This document shows, one piece after another, positions 26,436 to 36,254 of a stretch of DNA of 64,000 nt (the stretch's first letter is position 1; each line of letters starts with the position of its first letter). The notes beneath the pieces are model-generated. The model did no database searches and was not told the DNA's origin. It was given only the letters and a program-made list of their open reading frames with translations. A program made the translations under genes and the position numbers. Source of the DNA: G963677445 sp963677445 (GTDB taxonomy: Bacteria > Bacteroidota > Ignavibacteria > Ignavibacteriales > Melioribacteraceae); assembly GCA_963677445.2 (NCBI GenBank), contig CAXXGF010000046.1, positions 1-64,000 of the forward strand. Reading direction: 5' to 3'.

Positions 26436-28886
26436 ATGGAAGAACAGGATAACAACCTGCAGAATGAATATGAAGTAATAGAAAATATACCGAAGATATT
26501 GCCTGTGCTGCCCCTCAGGGATAATGTAATATTTCCTTACATGATCTTCCCTGTGCTGGTGGGACGGGAACAATCGATAAAAGCGGCGAATTACAGCATC
26601 GAAAGATCAAAATATATATTCCTCAGCGCTCAGAAAAAACCGAACATTGAAGAACCGGGATCGGATGATATATTCCGGGAAGGCACAATAGCCAAAATTA
26701 TCCAGATACTGAAACTTCCCAACGGACTTATGAAAATTCTGGTTGACGGGCTTATCCAGGGAAAGATAAACCGGTTTACAGCAAATGATGAATTTTTTGA
26801 AGCTGAAGTTGAAGTAGTAATGCCTGAAGTAACCGAACATAAAGAGCTGAACGCTCTTATCAGGCAGATGACAAATCTTTTCAAAGAGTATGTAAAGATA
26901 AACAGAAGCATTCCCTCTGAAGCGCTCAGCGCCTATGAAAATATAGATGAAGCTGACCGTAAGCTTTTTTACGTCTCCGCTAATATTAACCAGTCAATTG
27001 AGGTGAAACAATCGGTCCTTCAGAAATTCACATTAAAGGACCAGCTATATGAAGTTATAAAAATCCTCAGTTCCGAAATTGATATTCTCCAGGTTGAAAA
27101 GGAGATAGAATCGAAGGTGCAGGAAAATATAGCCCGCACACAGAGGAAGTTTATCATCCAGGAGCAGATAAGGATACTCCAGGATGAACTTGGTGATGAG
27201 GAGGAAATTTCCCCCGAATTCGCTAAACTGAAGGAAAGAATAAACAAAGCTAAAATGCCGAAGGAAGCGAGGGACAAAACCCTTGAGGAACTCAACAAAC
27301 TTAAAAAAACTCCCCCCAATTCTCCCGAGTCCACTGTAATACGCAATTACATGGACTGGATGATTGAGGTGCCCTGGAATAAAAAAACCAAAGATAATCT
27401 CGACCTCGAAAATGTAAAAAGAATTCTGGATGAGGACCATTTCGGACTGGAAAAACCGAAGGAAAGGATACTTGAACATATCGCGGTTCTTAACCTCGTA
27501 AAAAATATGAGGGGTCAGATATTATGTTTTGTGGGCCCTCCCGGGGTGGGTAAAACATCGCTGGGCAAATCTATCGCCCGCGCCCTCGGACGTAAATTCG
27601 TCAGGATAAGCCTCGGCGGAGTGCGTGATGAAGCTGAAATACGGGGACACCGCAGAACATATATCGGTTCCATGCCGGGCAAAATACTCCAGTCAATGAA
27701 AAAAGCGAAAACGGTAAACCCGGTAATGCTCTTCGATGAAATTGATAAAATGAGTATGGATTTCAGGGGTGATCCCTCCTCGGCAATGCTGGAAGTCCTC
27801 GATCCGGAACAGAACCATACATTCAATGATCATTATCTCGACGTCGATTATGATCTCTCGCAGGTGATGTTCATAACCACAGCCAACGTAAGATATAACA
27901 TTCCCCTTCCTCTTCAGGACAGGATGGAGATAATAGAACTTCCCGGCTATCTTGAATTTGAAAAACGCGAAATAGCCAAAAGGCATATAATACCTAAACA
28001 GATGAAATTTAACGGCCTCGAAAAATTCGGAATAAATTTCGCCGACAAGGGGCTCGATAAAATTATCCGCGAATATACGCGCGAGGCGGGAGTGAGAAAT
28101 CTGGAAAGGGAGATCGCTTCGGTTATGAGAAAAACCGCGCGCGAAATAGTTTCGGATAAAGTAAAAAAAGGGGAAAAGGGAAAAACAAAATTCACCATTG
28201 ATGATAAATCGGTTGAAAAATTCCTCGGTGTTCCCCGTTTCCGCGCTAAAAGGACTCTCAAAAAACCGGTTGTCGGAAGTGTGACCGGCCTGGCCTGGAC
28301 AAGCGTCGGAGGAGATATCCTCCAGGTTGACGCCGCCATTATGACAGGCAGTGAAAAGCTCACCCTTACAGGCAAACTTGGCGACGTAATGAAAGAATCG
28401 GCCCGCGCGGCGCTCAGCTACCTGAAATCGAACGCGGAGGAATTCGGACTTGAAGCCAATTTCAGCAAACAGAAAGAGATTCATATTCACCTTCCTGAAG
28501 GCTCCATACCGAAAGATGGCCCGTCGGCGGGAATCACCATGACGATGGCGATGTTCTCGGCAGTCAGCGGACTTCCCGCGAAAGCCGATGTGGCCATGAC
28601 AGGCGAAATCACACTCCGCGGAAAGGTTATCCCCATAGGGGGCCTGAATGAAAAACTTATCGCGGCAAAACTAAACGGCATAAAAACAGTTATTATCCCG
28701 AAAGAAAATGAAAAAGACCTGGTGGAAATTAAAGAGGAAGTAAAAGAAGGTCTGGAGATCATTCCCGTTGAAACCATAAAAGAAGCTATGAAGCCGGTTT
28801 TTGGAAAAACTCCCCGCAGAAAACCGCAAAAAAGAACCACCGAATCAAACGAAAATATTTCTGAAGAACAATCTGAAGAAAAATAA
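26436..28886 (+). CDS. lon: ATP-dependent protease Lon
   Basis: 816 residues, full length. The N-terminal substrate domain begins LPVLPLRDNVIFPYMIFPVLVG; a coiled-coil region follows; the AAA+ module has Walker A GPPGVGKT (near residue 367) and Walker B VMLFDEID. The serine protease domain carries the Ser-Lys dyad: S697 in KDGPSAGIT and K740 in GGLNEKLIAAK. Degrades misfolded and regulatory proteins in the cytoplasm. The short C-terminal tail is basic/acidic and non-conserved. msrC starts 2 bases after the stop and dnaX follows, so the three are one operon. Confidence 0.97.
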   Translation: MEEQDNNLQNEYEVIENIPKILPVLPLRDNVIFPYMIFPVLVGREQSIKAANYSIERSKYIFLSAQKKPNIEEPGSDDIFREGTIAKIIQILKLPNGLMKILVDGLIQGKINRFTANDEFFEAEVEVVMPEVTEHKELNALIRQMTNLFKEYVKINRSIPSEALSAYENIDEADRKLFYVSANINQSIEVKQSVLQKFTLKDQLYEVIKILSSEIDILQVEKEIESKVQENIARTQRKFIIQEQIRILQDELGDEEEISPEFAKLKERINKAKMPKEARDKTLEELNKLKKTPPNSPESTVIRNYMDWMIEVPWNKKTKDNLDLENVKRILDEDHFGLEKPKERILEHIAVLNLVKNMRGQILCFVGPPGVGKTSLGKSIARALGRKFVRISLGGVRDEAEIRGHRRTYIGSMPGKILQSMKKAKTVNPVMLFDEIDKMSMDFRGDPSSAMLEVLDPEQNHTFNDHYLDVDYDLSQVMFITTANVRYNIPLPLQDRMEIIELPGYLEFEKREIAKRHIIPKQMKFNGLEKFGINFADKGLDKIIREYTREAGVRNLEREIASVMRKTAREIVSDKVKKGEKGKTKFTIDDKSVEKFLGVPRFRAKRTLKKPVVGSVTGLAWTSVGGDILQVDAAIMTGSEKLTLTGKLGDVMKESARAALSYLKSNAEEFGLEANFSKQKEIHIHLPEGSIPKDGPSAGITMTMAMFSAVSGLPAKADVAMTGEITLRGKVIPIGGLNEKLIAAKLNGIKTVIIPKENEKDLVEIKEEVKEGLEIIPVETIKEAMKPVFGKTPRRKPQKRTTESNENISEEQSEEK

Positions 28887-28888
28887 AT

Positions 28889-29416
28889 ATGTCGCACTCA
28901 ATAAATATAAACAGCGCCGCCTCTAAAGAAGAAATATATAATACACTTCTACCGCAGGTGGAGGCTCTCGTCAGTAGCGATGAACCGGTAACAACGGCGC
29001 TGGCGAATGTTGCCGCGGCGCTCAGTCAGGCATTCGAAAAAATCAGCTGGGCCGGATTTTACCTCTTCAGGGATGGCATATTATGGCTCGGCCCTTTTAT
29101 CGGCAAAACCGCCTGCACAGCCATCAAACCTGGCAGCGGAGTCTGCGGAACGGCATTCGCTAAAGGAGAATCCATCATTGTGCCCGATGTTGATAAATTC
29201 CCCGGTCATATCGCGTGCGATTCCGGCTCCCGTTCTGAAATTGTCGTTCCCCTAAGAGGCAATAAAAAGATCATAGGCGTACTTGATCTCGACAGTTACG
29301 ACTATTCAGCATTTGACGAAACAGATAAAAAGTATCTGGAAGATTTTTGCAGGATATTAAAAATAAACTTGACCTCGATAATTATATCATCACTTAGCAC
29401 AGCAGGATATTTATGA
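28889..29416 (+). CDS. msrC: Free methionine-(R)-sulfoxide reductase (GAF fold)
   Basis: 175 residues. A single GAF domain with the catalytic cysteines of the fRMsr family: GSGVCGTAF and FPGHIACDS, plus an upstream Cys in TACTAIK. GILWLGPFIGK and SEIVVPLRGNKKIIGVLDLDS are also characteristic. Reduces free Met-R-sulfoxide with thioredoxin. Its stop overlaps the dnaX start (ATGA), implying coupled translation. Confidence 0.88.
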   Translation: MSHSININSAASKEEIYNTLLPQVEALVSSDEPVTTALANVAAALSQAFEKISWAGFYLFRDGILWLGPFIGKTACTAIKPGSGVCGTAFAKGESIIVPDVDKFPGHIACDSGSRSEIVVPLRGNKKIIGVLDLDSYDYSAFDETDKKYLEDFCRILKINLTSIIISSLSTAGYL

Positions 29417-31119
29417 GCAATTATATTGTTACAGCAAGAAAATGGCGGCCGCAAACTTTTTTGGAAGTTATCGGCCAGGAGCACATTTCCCGGACATTGA
29501 TAAACGCGGTAAAAAATAAACGTATCGCGCACGCCTATCTTTTTGCCGGACCGAGGGGAGTGGGGAAAACCACCACCGCCAGAATTCTCGCCAAAACATT
29601 AAACTGCCTCGACCGCCAGGATGGAGAACCCTGCAACAAATGTGATATGTGCAAAGCCTTCCTCGCCGCCCAGACGATGGATATAATAGAGATCGATGGC
29701 GCCTCCAACCGCAGAATTGAAGAGATAAGGACCTTGAGAGAATCGGTGAAATATGCTCCGACCCGCGGATCATATAAAGTTTATATTATCGATGAAGTGC
29801 ACATGCTGACCACTGAATCATTCAACGCCCTTCTGAAAACCCTCGAAGAACCGCCGGAACATACTATTTTTATATTCGCCACCACAGATGTGCACAAGGT
29901 TCCCGCGACCATCATTTCCCGCTGCCAGCGTTTCGATTTCAGACGTATTGAAATACGGGATATTAAATCACTGCTCAGTAAAATTGCCGCGGCTGAAAAT
30001 ATCAGCATCGATGATGAATCCCTTACCATTATCGCGAAAAAAGCGGATGGCGCTCTCAGGGACGCACAAAGCCTTTTCGACCAGGTGATCTCTTTCTGTG
30101 GAACAGATGTAAAAGCTGATATCCTGAAGGAGATGCTCAACCTTATCGATGAAGAAACTTACTTCGATCTTTCAGACGCGATTCTTGCAACCGATTTCAA
30201 ACAGGCATTCCAGTTAACCTCACGCATTTATGACAACGGGTGGAATTTTATCGACTTCATGAATGGCCTGATTGAACATTTTCGGAATATACTGACCGTT
30301 ATCATCCGAAAGGACACAAAACTTATTGAAGCGGCTGAAATTTATCATGAACGATATCTAACCTACAAAGATAAATTCTCCGAAGGTGATATGCTCAGGA
30401 TACTTACATTCCTGAATAAAACACTCTACGAACTGAAAAGCAGTCAGAACCAGAGGCTTAAACTTGAGGTGTCACTCGCCCAGATGATCGGCTTTGAAAA
30501 ATCGGAAACAATTACAAACCTGATTTATAACCTGGAAAATTCCCCCTCCTCATTTTTGTCCACTGAAAAAAAAAAGGCTGAGTTAAAGGAAGAACCGAAA
30601 GAAGAAAAACCAATTCAGCTTATAAAACCGGAAGAGCCTGAAATCAAACTTCCTCCTCCCCCACCCCCTCTGCCACCGGAGGAACGGACAGCAATCAAAG
30701 AAGAAACTGATGAAAAAGCAGAGGATCAAGAGAAAAAGGAAAAACCAGCGCCATCCCGAGCCGGTAAAAATATTACCGATGACTGGAGCTATTTTGTTGA
30801 GACTGTCAATTCGGAAAGATTTGGCATCGGCTCACATCTTTTGCGTTCTGCTGTTAAGGAGGTAAGTGGAAAAGATATAATTGTTAATGTGAGCAGTGAA
30901 GACGCTGAAATTCTTGATCAGAAAGACAAGCTGACATTTCTTACCCAAACCGCGGAAAAACTTTACGGCACAGGTTACTCATTTACTTTTAATGTCGCGA
31001 AATTTGATGAACTGCCCGTCCCGGCCGAACATACTGAAGCGGCAGAAGATCTTATATTGGAAGATACCCCTCTGACAACCGCGCTGAAAGAAATATTATC
31101 GGCAAGGGAAATAATGTAA
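29413..31119 (+). CDS. dnaX: DNA polymerase III subunit tau (and possible gamma by frameshift)
   Basis: 568 residues. Clamp-loader ATPase: Walker A GPRGVGKT (46-53), zinc ligands C64, C73, C76, C79 (CDMC), Walker B IIDEVHML (near 124-131), sensor 1 FIFATTDVHKVPATIISRCQRF. Domain III is followed by a Lys/Glu/Pro-rich linker (about 380-450, including a run of eight prolines) and a tau-specific C-terminal domain. At codons 385-388 a run of ten A holds the heptamer A-AAA-AAG in frame; a -1 slip meets TGA after one Gly codon and would give a 389-residue gamma form. The start was chosen for its ATGA overlap with msrC. Confidence 0.96.
   Translation: MSNYIVTARKWRPQTFLEVIGQEHISRTLINAVKNKRIAHAYLFAGPRGVGKTTTARILAKTLNCLDRQDGEPCNKCDMCKAFLAAQTMDIIEIDGASNRRIEEIRTLRESVKYAPTRGSYKVYIIDEVHMLTTESFNALLKTLEEPPEHTIFIFATTDVHKVPATIISRCQRFDFRRIEIRDIKSLLSKIAAAENISIDDESLTIIAKKADGALRDAQSLFDQVISFCGTDVKADILKEMLNLIDEETYFDLSDAILATDFKQAFQLTSRIYDNGWNFIDFMNGLIEHFRNILTVIIRKDTKLIEAAEIYHERYLTYKDKFSEGDMLRILTFLNKTLYELKSSQNQRLKLEVSLAQMIGFEKSETITNLIYNLENSPSSFLSTEKKKAELKEEPKEEKPIQLIKPEEPEIKLPPPPPPLPPEERTAIKEETDEKAEDQEKKEKPAPSRAGKNITDDWSYFVETVNSERFGIGSHLLRSAVKEVSGKDIIVNVSSEDAEILDQKDKLTFLTQTAEKLYGTGYSFTFNVAKFDELPVPAEHTEAAEDLILEDTPLTTALKEILSAREIM
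30566..30584 (+). promoter_or_regulatory. Candidate -1 frameshift (or slippage) site in dnaX
   Basis: A10 run followed by ggctgagtt; the heptamer a-aaa-aag is in frame, with TGA at 30579-30581 in the -1 frame. gctgagtt can pair with aattcagc at 30612-30619, giving a weak downstream stem with a long loop. No strong internal Shine-Dalgarno is seen upstream. Confidence 0.65.
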
Positions 31120-31149
31120 GATATAATTTTTTCAGCCCGGAAATTCATA

Positions 31150-32020
31150 TTAAACCAACCTGTAAGTCTCAAAGTTCACACCGGTAAACTTATGTTTCTT
31201 TATTTCTTTTTTCAGGTCTTCTTTTACACAGATTGAAGAGGTGATTTGCCATGAGAATCTTGGGACCGCGAATAATGAATAATTTTCAATTTTCCGACTC
31301 GAAAATACCGGAACCACAACAGAATCATCATCTACTCCAAATGTTGATTTTTCTGTATCCAGCACGTCAAGTTGTTTCTCAAACCTGGGGACAAAATAAT
31401 CCCTGCTCTCATCATTTGATTCAACACGCAACTTCATCCAGATTATTCCTTCCTTCCCTGTCAGCTTATTATCTATTACTTCGGTTAACCTGGGAGAAAA
31501 TATTGGCCAGCAAAGATTATTGGGAGGATAATCCAGCCAGGTATATTTTAATTGACTAATGTCATCATTTATAATGGCTTTATTTCCCTTAATATTATAA
31601 ACTTGCAAGCCAGAATAAACAAAGTTATCGAGTTACTTGGAGTAAGTCCTCCCCCGTCTTCAAAGAAAAACACTTTGAATCCACCCCCTCCAAAGGGGGA
31701 TAAAAGACGTAATATCCCCCTTTGGAGGGGGTGGCCTCCGGTCGTTTTTTGCCGGAGGGCGGGGGAGGATACACCTTGAGTAAACACAAACCTTTTACAT
31801 GACAATAATACCTTCCACTCGTTGATAAATTTCTTACCATTTTGCGTAGAATTTAATTGCTAACGGAATAATCAACTAACCTCATGCTGAATGGCATCTC
31901 TGTTTTATCAAGCAACTCATGGATAAATTCGTGAGGTATTGTATCTTCCCCCATTTTCCACACAAACGCGGTTTTGGGTTTTACATAACCGGTTAAATAA
32001 TATACATACATTTTCACCAT
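31150..32020 (-). pseudogene. Imm11-like immunity gene (copy 1) split by a 271-bp insertion
   Basis: The gene starts at 32020 (MVKMYVYYLTGYVKPKTAFVWKM) and reads 49 normal codons to SMRLVDY, then runs into the inserted element and stops (SVSN*, TAA at 31853-31855). Beyond the insertion the same reading resumes (YNIKGNKAIINDD...) to the natural end. Comparison with the intact copy at 32069-32668 shows otherwise continuous homology. The fold (DYPPNNLCWPIFSPRL, FVPRFEKQLDVLD, KKHKFTGVNFE) fits the DUF1629/Imm11-like family of immunity proteins for polymorphic toxins; the assignment is from memory of the pattern. The separate 152-residue frame is the severed C-terminal part. Confidence 0.75.
31601..31871. 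mobile_element. 267-bp fold-back element plus ATAA target duplication
   Basis: The borders are set by the intact duplicate gene: homology leaves after ...attataa (31600) and resumes at ataatcaactaac (31868). ATAA is present on both sides, so it is the target duplication. The left end is acttgcaagccagaataaac and the right end gccattttgcgtagaatttaattgctaacgga. The centre is a palindrome whose arms hold cctcccccgtc, the GC-rich ccaccccctccaaaggggg stem and its mirror. No protein is encoded; mobilisation would have to be in trans. Confidence 0.8.
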
Positions 32021-32068
32021 CCTGTTTTAACCACGGAACCAAAATTAATTATCTTCCAAATCACATAA

Positions 32069-32668
32069 TCAAACCAACCTGTAAGTCTCAAAGTTCACAC
32101 CGGTAAACTTATGTTTCTTTATTTCTTTTTTTAGGTCTTCTTTTACACAGATTGAAGAGGTGATTTGCCAAAATACAAATGGGATAGCAAACATTGAATA
32201 ATTTTCAATTTTTCTTCTGGAGAAAACCGGAATAGCTACAGAATCCCCATACACCCCAAATGTAGATTTTTCCATATCCAGTACATCCAATGGTTTCTCA
32301 AATCTGGGCACAAAGTATTCTCTGCTTTCATCTTTTGATTCTACATGCAATTTCATCCAGATTATTCCTTCTTTTCCTGTCAGCTTATTATCTATTACTT
32401 CGGTTAACCTGGGAGAAAATATTGGCCAGCAAAGATTATTGGGAGGATAATCCAGCCAGGTATATTTTAATTGACTTATATCATCATTTATAATGGCTTT
32501 ATTTCCCTTAATATTATAATCAACTAACTTCATGCTGAATGGCATCTCTGTTTTATCAAGCAGCTCATGCATAAATTCTTCAGGAATTGTATCTTCCCCC
32601 ATTTTCCACACAAACGCGGTTTTGGGTTTTACATAACTGGTTAAATAATATACATACATTTTCACCAT
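32069..32668 (-). CDS. Imm11-like (DUF1629-type) immunity protein, intact copy
   Basis: 199 residues, cytoplasmic. Motifs typical of the family: LDYPPNNLCWPIFSPRLTEV (about residues 76-95), REYFVPRFEKPLDVLD, GDSVAIPVFSRRKIENYSMFAI and the C-terminal KKEIKKHKFTGVNFETYRLV. No toxin gene adjoins it, so it is an orphan immunity gene, perhaps protecting against toxins delivered by neighbours. It is an approximately 85-90% identical tandem duplicate of the disrupted gene just downstream. Family assignment is moderate, not searched. Confidence 0.7.
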   Translation of the reverse strand: MVKMYVYYLTSYVKPKTAFVWKMGEDTIPEEFMHELLDKTEMPFSMKLVDYNIKGNKAIINDDISQLKYTWLDYPPNNLCWPIFSPRLTEVIDNKLTGKEGIIWMKLHVESKDESREYFVPRFEKPLDVLDMEKSTFGVYGDSVAIPVFSRRKIENYSMFAIPFVFWQITSSICVKEDLKKEIKKHKFTGVNFETYRLV

Positions 32669-32696
32669 CCTGTTTTATTTACAATGTTTGGATGCA

Positions 32697-34418
32697 TCAT
32701 AACCAGAAACCGATATAACCGCCGAAGGAAAAATTAAATTTATTCATGTAGGGATTTGAGGCAAAATTAAGGTAACCCGAGAATTTCGCGCCTACCACAA
32801 GATTAATATCAGGCGCCGGTATATATTCCACACCTCCTTCAAACAGGGTTGATAAAGAACCCTGGCTCCATTCAGGCAGATAATAGACAAATTCGGTGGG
32901 AGGTTTATCTTCTCCATTAAGAAACTGCAAGATTCTGACCACAGATTTATCCCTGTTGTAATAATTATAACCCAGCCCGGCAGCCGCGAATGGTCTTATT
33001 CCCGCTGTGTGTTTTGTCTGGTAAAACAGGAAAGCGTATCCGGAGTAGTTATTCAGCGAAAAGTCGGAATAGATAAGTTTGATCTGCTGTTCAGATGTAT
33101 ATTGAAATTCAGCATAAGCCAGGGCGAAACCGGCTGAAAAATTGTCTGAAATACGATATCGAAGGCTGCCAAAATAACTTGCGACAAAACTTCCCGGAAG
33201 ATTTTCCAGAATTACCGGTTCATCTCTCGGTATATCTTCATCATCCACAACCTCAAATTCCAGTTCCGCAATCTCAATCTGGTTGATCATATTTACCCCG
33301 GCGGCAAAAGTCAGTTGTTCATTAATAACTCGTTTGTCATGCCATAAATGTTCATTTCTTTTAATTTCATTTTTATTTTGAACGATTTTTTCTTTCAGCG
33401 CTTTAATACTGTCAATTATTGAGGATGGAAGCCGAAGGTCTTCTGTTTCCGAAAGAAGCTTATCAGCCCTTACTTTCGCCTCATCATATTTCTCACTTTC
33501 AAAAAAATCATACGCGGTTTTGGTTTTCCCCCTTATCTCGCTTCTCTTTTGCGTTATATAATCCCCTTTATAAAAATGGGCGATATTATAGTATTTTAAC
33601 GCTTCCCGGTTATCGCCATCTGCCGCGATATTACTAAATGTTCTGTAGTATTCGTATGCTTTTGCCCCGGCGCGGGCAGAATCAAACTGCGCGTTGAAAG
33701 ATTTATACCTCTCGACAAAGGCTGCAATTTTATCATCCGAAAGTGATGCCTGAATTTTATAAAGAGTTTTTGCCTTCTGATATTTTTTTTTACTCTCCCC
33801 GATTTTTTTATTTAAAAGCCTGACGCTGTCTGTCAGAGACTCCGGAAGATACTGGTCTTTGATATCAGCCAGAAGTTGTTCAGCTTTTTTTTCAGCCTTG
33901 TCAAAATCCTGCGTTAAATAAATCCCATAAACAGACTGGGTGTTTGTTCTGAATTTATTAATTGTCTCAGCCGTATAATTCCTCTTAAAAAACTCAGCGA
34001 TATTAAATACTTTCAGCGCCTGCCGGTAATTTTTATCGGCGGCCAGCATGGTAAAACTTTCAAAAAGCTTAGCCCCTTTTTCCCCGGCATAAAATGGTTC
34101 AAATTCTTTCTCCAGACTTAAACGCCGTTTCACGGAGACGGATATCATTTCATCTTTAACGAATTTCTGGTTTCTACAAAGCGCGACCACTTTCAGAAAT
34201 TCATTTTTAACATTATTGTAATCATCAACGTGGTTTTCCGAATATGCGCCTTCATCGGTTTCCTGATCTTTTTCATTGAAAAATTTTTCAATTTTTTCCA
34301 GATTTCCATTAAAGAGCTCCTCCTCAAGATATTTTTTATCCTTTGAAGTTAATATACCCTGCGCGATAAAGTGAGAAAAAGGCAAAATTATTAGTAAAAC
34401 AGTTAATATTCTTTTCAT
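32697..34418 (-). CDS. Secreted helical-repeat protein with C-terminal outer-membrane beta-barrel
   Basis: 573 residues. Signal peptide 1-20 (LPFSHFIAQ). Residues 20-380 are Lys/Glu-rich helices in two similar halves (YYRTFSNIAADGDNREALKYYNIAHFYKGDY mirrors FTMLAADKNYRQALKVFNIAEFFKRNY), so the region is an internal duplication with TPR-like spacing. Residues about 385-573 alternate in beta-barrel fashion and end NFSFGGYIGFWL. It could be an envelope scaffold: periplasmic helical part tied to an outer-membrane anchor. Family not recognised. Confidence 0.65.
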   Translation of the reverse strand: MKRILTVLLIILPFSHFIAQGILTSKDKKYLEEELFNGNLEKIEKFFNEKDQETDEGAYSENHVDDYNNVKNEFLKVVALCRNQKFVKDEMISVSVKRRLSLEKEFEPFYAGEKGAKLFESFTMLAADKNYRQALKVFNIAEFFKRNYTAETINKFRTNTQSVYGIYLTQDFDKAEKKAEQLLADIKDQYLPESLTDSVRLLNKKIGESKKKYQKAKTLYKIQASLSDDKIAAFVERYKSFNAQFDSARAGAKAYEYYRTFSNIAADGDNREALKYYNIAHFYKGDYITQKRSEIRGKTKTAYDFFESEKYDEAKVRADKLLSETEDLRLPSSIIDSIKALKEKIVQNKNEIKRNEHLWHDKRVINEQLTFAAGVNMINQIEIAELEFEVVDDEDIPRDEPVILENLPGSFVASYFGSLRYRISDNFSAGFALAYAEFQYTSEQQIKLIYSDFSLNNYSGYAFLFYQTKHTAGIRPFAAAGLGYNYYNRDKSVVRILQFLNGEDKPPTEFVYYLPEWSQGSLSTLFEGGVEYIPAPDINLVVGAKFSGYLNFASNPYMNKFNFSFGGYIGFWL

Positions 34419-34669
34419 TTTATTCTATCCCGATAAATTTATTTAATAACCACATCTTTATATCCCGATAAAAATACACGGAGATATTCCTCCGGAACAG
34501 GCCCGGCTTAATACCCGCGCAAGAAAAAAAATCAATTCACGATTTTTCATCCTCTTTGAAGGTACGAAAATATGCCCCCACAGCAACAGGAATTATCAGA
34601 TTTATATCTTAAATAACTATGCTGAAAATTATCACAAAATATTCTTAATTTCCAGCATAATTAGTTATT

Positions 34670-36244
34670 TCATTTTCCTGATACCGATACAAACTTAGCC
34701 GAAAGATCAGGGTCTTTCATATTTTTATCCAGTGGAAACATCGGCCGGTTTATTCTTTTGTATTCAAGACGCTCAAGGTCCTGATCAACTCCGCCCGGAG
34801 AAAGAGCCATAATCCAGTCCCCCCGCATTTCATATAATTCCGGCACAAGATAACCGATTTTCACAACCACTATATCTGTTTCCTCAGGTTTTAGCCCCAG
34901 GTTGGTAAAATCAAACTTATGATGATAGGGTTTTCTCTTTTCTGTAACGATAATATTAATACTGCCGACTTTTACAACCACCTCGGTTTTGGCATATTTG
35001 TCACCGTTATTTATCGCCTGAACTTTTCCCTTTAATCTTAGAGGAGGAGAATAGCGGTCGTCAACCCGCGCTCCCGCGAAAGCGTCAACATCCTCTCCCA
35101 CTCCGGCCGCGACCGCGCTTTTAACAAACTCGGGATCAGGTATTGAAGCATAAATAACCGAGGGTCCCGATGATTTGGAAAACTCCTCTCTTTTCAGCAG
35201 TTCATTTAATGTCCAGGTCACATCCCCCGCCCCGCCCGCGGTCGGGTTATCGCCCATATCACTTATTATAAAGGGTCTTTTTTTGCTTTTTAACGCTTTC
35301 GCGAGGCATTCATCCAAAGGCGCGGTCGGCGCTACAAATTTAAATTCATTCCTTACTTTCCAGAATGATTGCGCAAGTTCCTCCGCCGCTTTCCCGACAG
35401 ACTCTTTCTCATCACCTGTAACCATTACCACCGCGTGGTTTCTTCTTTCATCCGCCCACGCGTAACCTACCCAGATTCCCGCGTCTATGATTCCATCCCT
35501 TTTGGTTATCGAATTTACCTTTGCGTATAAACTTTTTGCCGGTTCTATCCTGGTGCTGGTTTTTTCTCCCGGCAATAAAATCGGCACAGGTATCCAGGCT
35601 TTGTATTCCGGCTTTCCTTTGCCGCTTTCCAACCTTTCCATCAAATTTCGCAAAGCCCTCTCTTTGGTTTCCATAGCGTCTTCATGTGGAGCGAGCCGGT
35701 AACATGTTATCAGATCAGTTTCTTTAGCCAGTCTTCTCGATACATTGCCATGCAGATCCATTGTTGTCGAGATAACAGTTTCATACCCGACAAGGTCCCT
35801 TATCCTTTTGATATAATCTCCCTCGGGATCATTAAGTCCTTCCACACTCATAGCGCCGTGAATATCTAGGAATATTCCATCATAAGGGAGATTTTCCTTA
35901 AGCATTTTGAGTGTTCTCTGCACAATTTGTTTATATGTCTCTTTTGTCACAATTCCACCCGGCAACGCCCGCGCTCTTACCGTCGGGAACCAGTCGGCAT
36001 TTCTCCTGTATTCTTTGCCCGGAGATAAGAAAGGATAATAACTCAACAACTCCACCCCTGCCAGAAATTTAAAATCTTCATAACTTGTCGTTGCCGGAGA
36101 AAATGTGCTTGATTCAATTGAAAATCCTGCTATCGCTATGCGGGGACGCTGCTTTTTCCCGGCGTTGTCGCAGGAATATAATACAACTATTAAAAAGAAG
36201 CTAAGTATTAGCGCTATCAAATGATAGGTCATTTTAGTTTTCAT
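34670..36244 (-). CDS. M81-family metallopeptidase (MlrC-like) lipoprotein
   Basis: 524 residues from the ATG opening MKTKMTYHLIALILSFFLIV...LYSC, a lipoprotein signal; a longer start 33 bases upstream overlaps the next gene. The MlrC fold begins RPRIAIAGFSIESSTFSP; probable zinc ligands lie in FLDIHGAM, TTMDLHGN and YRLAPHEDAMETKERAL. The C-terminal MlrC domain has SDMGDNPTAGGAGDVT. Members cleave cyclic or linear peptides such as microcystin fragments; the substrate here is unknown. Lipid anchoring places it at the outer membrane or periplasm. Stop followed by non-coding DNA to the next gene. Confidence 0.85.
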   Translation of the reverse strand: MKTKMTYHLIALILSFFLIVVLYSCDNAGKKQRPRIAIAGFSIESSTFSPATTSYEDFKFLAGVELLSYYPFLSPGKEYRRNADWFPTVRARALPGGIVTKETYKQIVQRTLKMLKENLPYDGIFLDIHGAMSVEGLNDPEGDYIKRIRDLVGYETVISTTMDLHGNVSRRLAKETDLITCYRLAPHEDAMETKERALRNLMERLESGKGKPEYKAWIPVPILLPGEKTSTRIEPAKSLYAKVNSITKRDGIIDAGIWVGYAWADERRNHAVVMVTGDEKESVGKAAEELAQSFWKVRNEFKFVAPTAPLDECLAKALKSKKRPFIISDMGDNPTAGGAGDVTWTLNELLKREEFSKSSGPSVIYASIPDPEFVKSAVAAGVGEDVDAFAGARVDDRYSPPLRLKGKVQAINNGDKYAKTEVVVKVGSINIIVTEKRKPYHHKFDFTNLGLKPEETDIVVVKIGYLVPELYEMRGDWIMALSPGGVDQDLERLEYKRINRPMFPLDKNMKDPDLSAKFVSVSGK

Positions 36245-36254
36245 TATATTTTCC

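Noticed and set aside
31552..31840. Frames of 71-78 codons near 31.7 kb
   Set aside because: They are translations of the same element's palindromic core.
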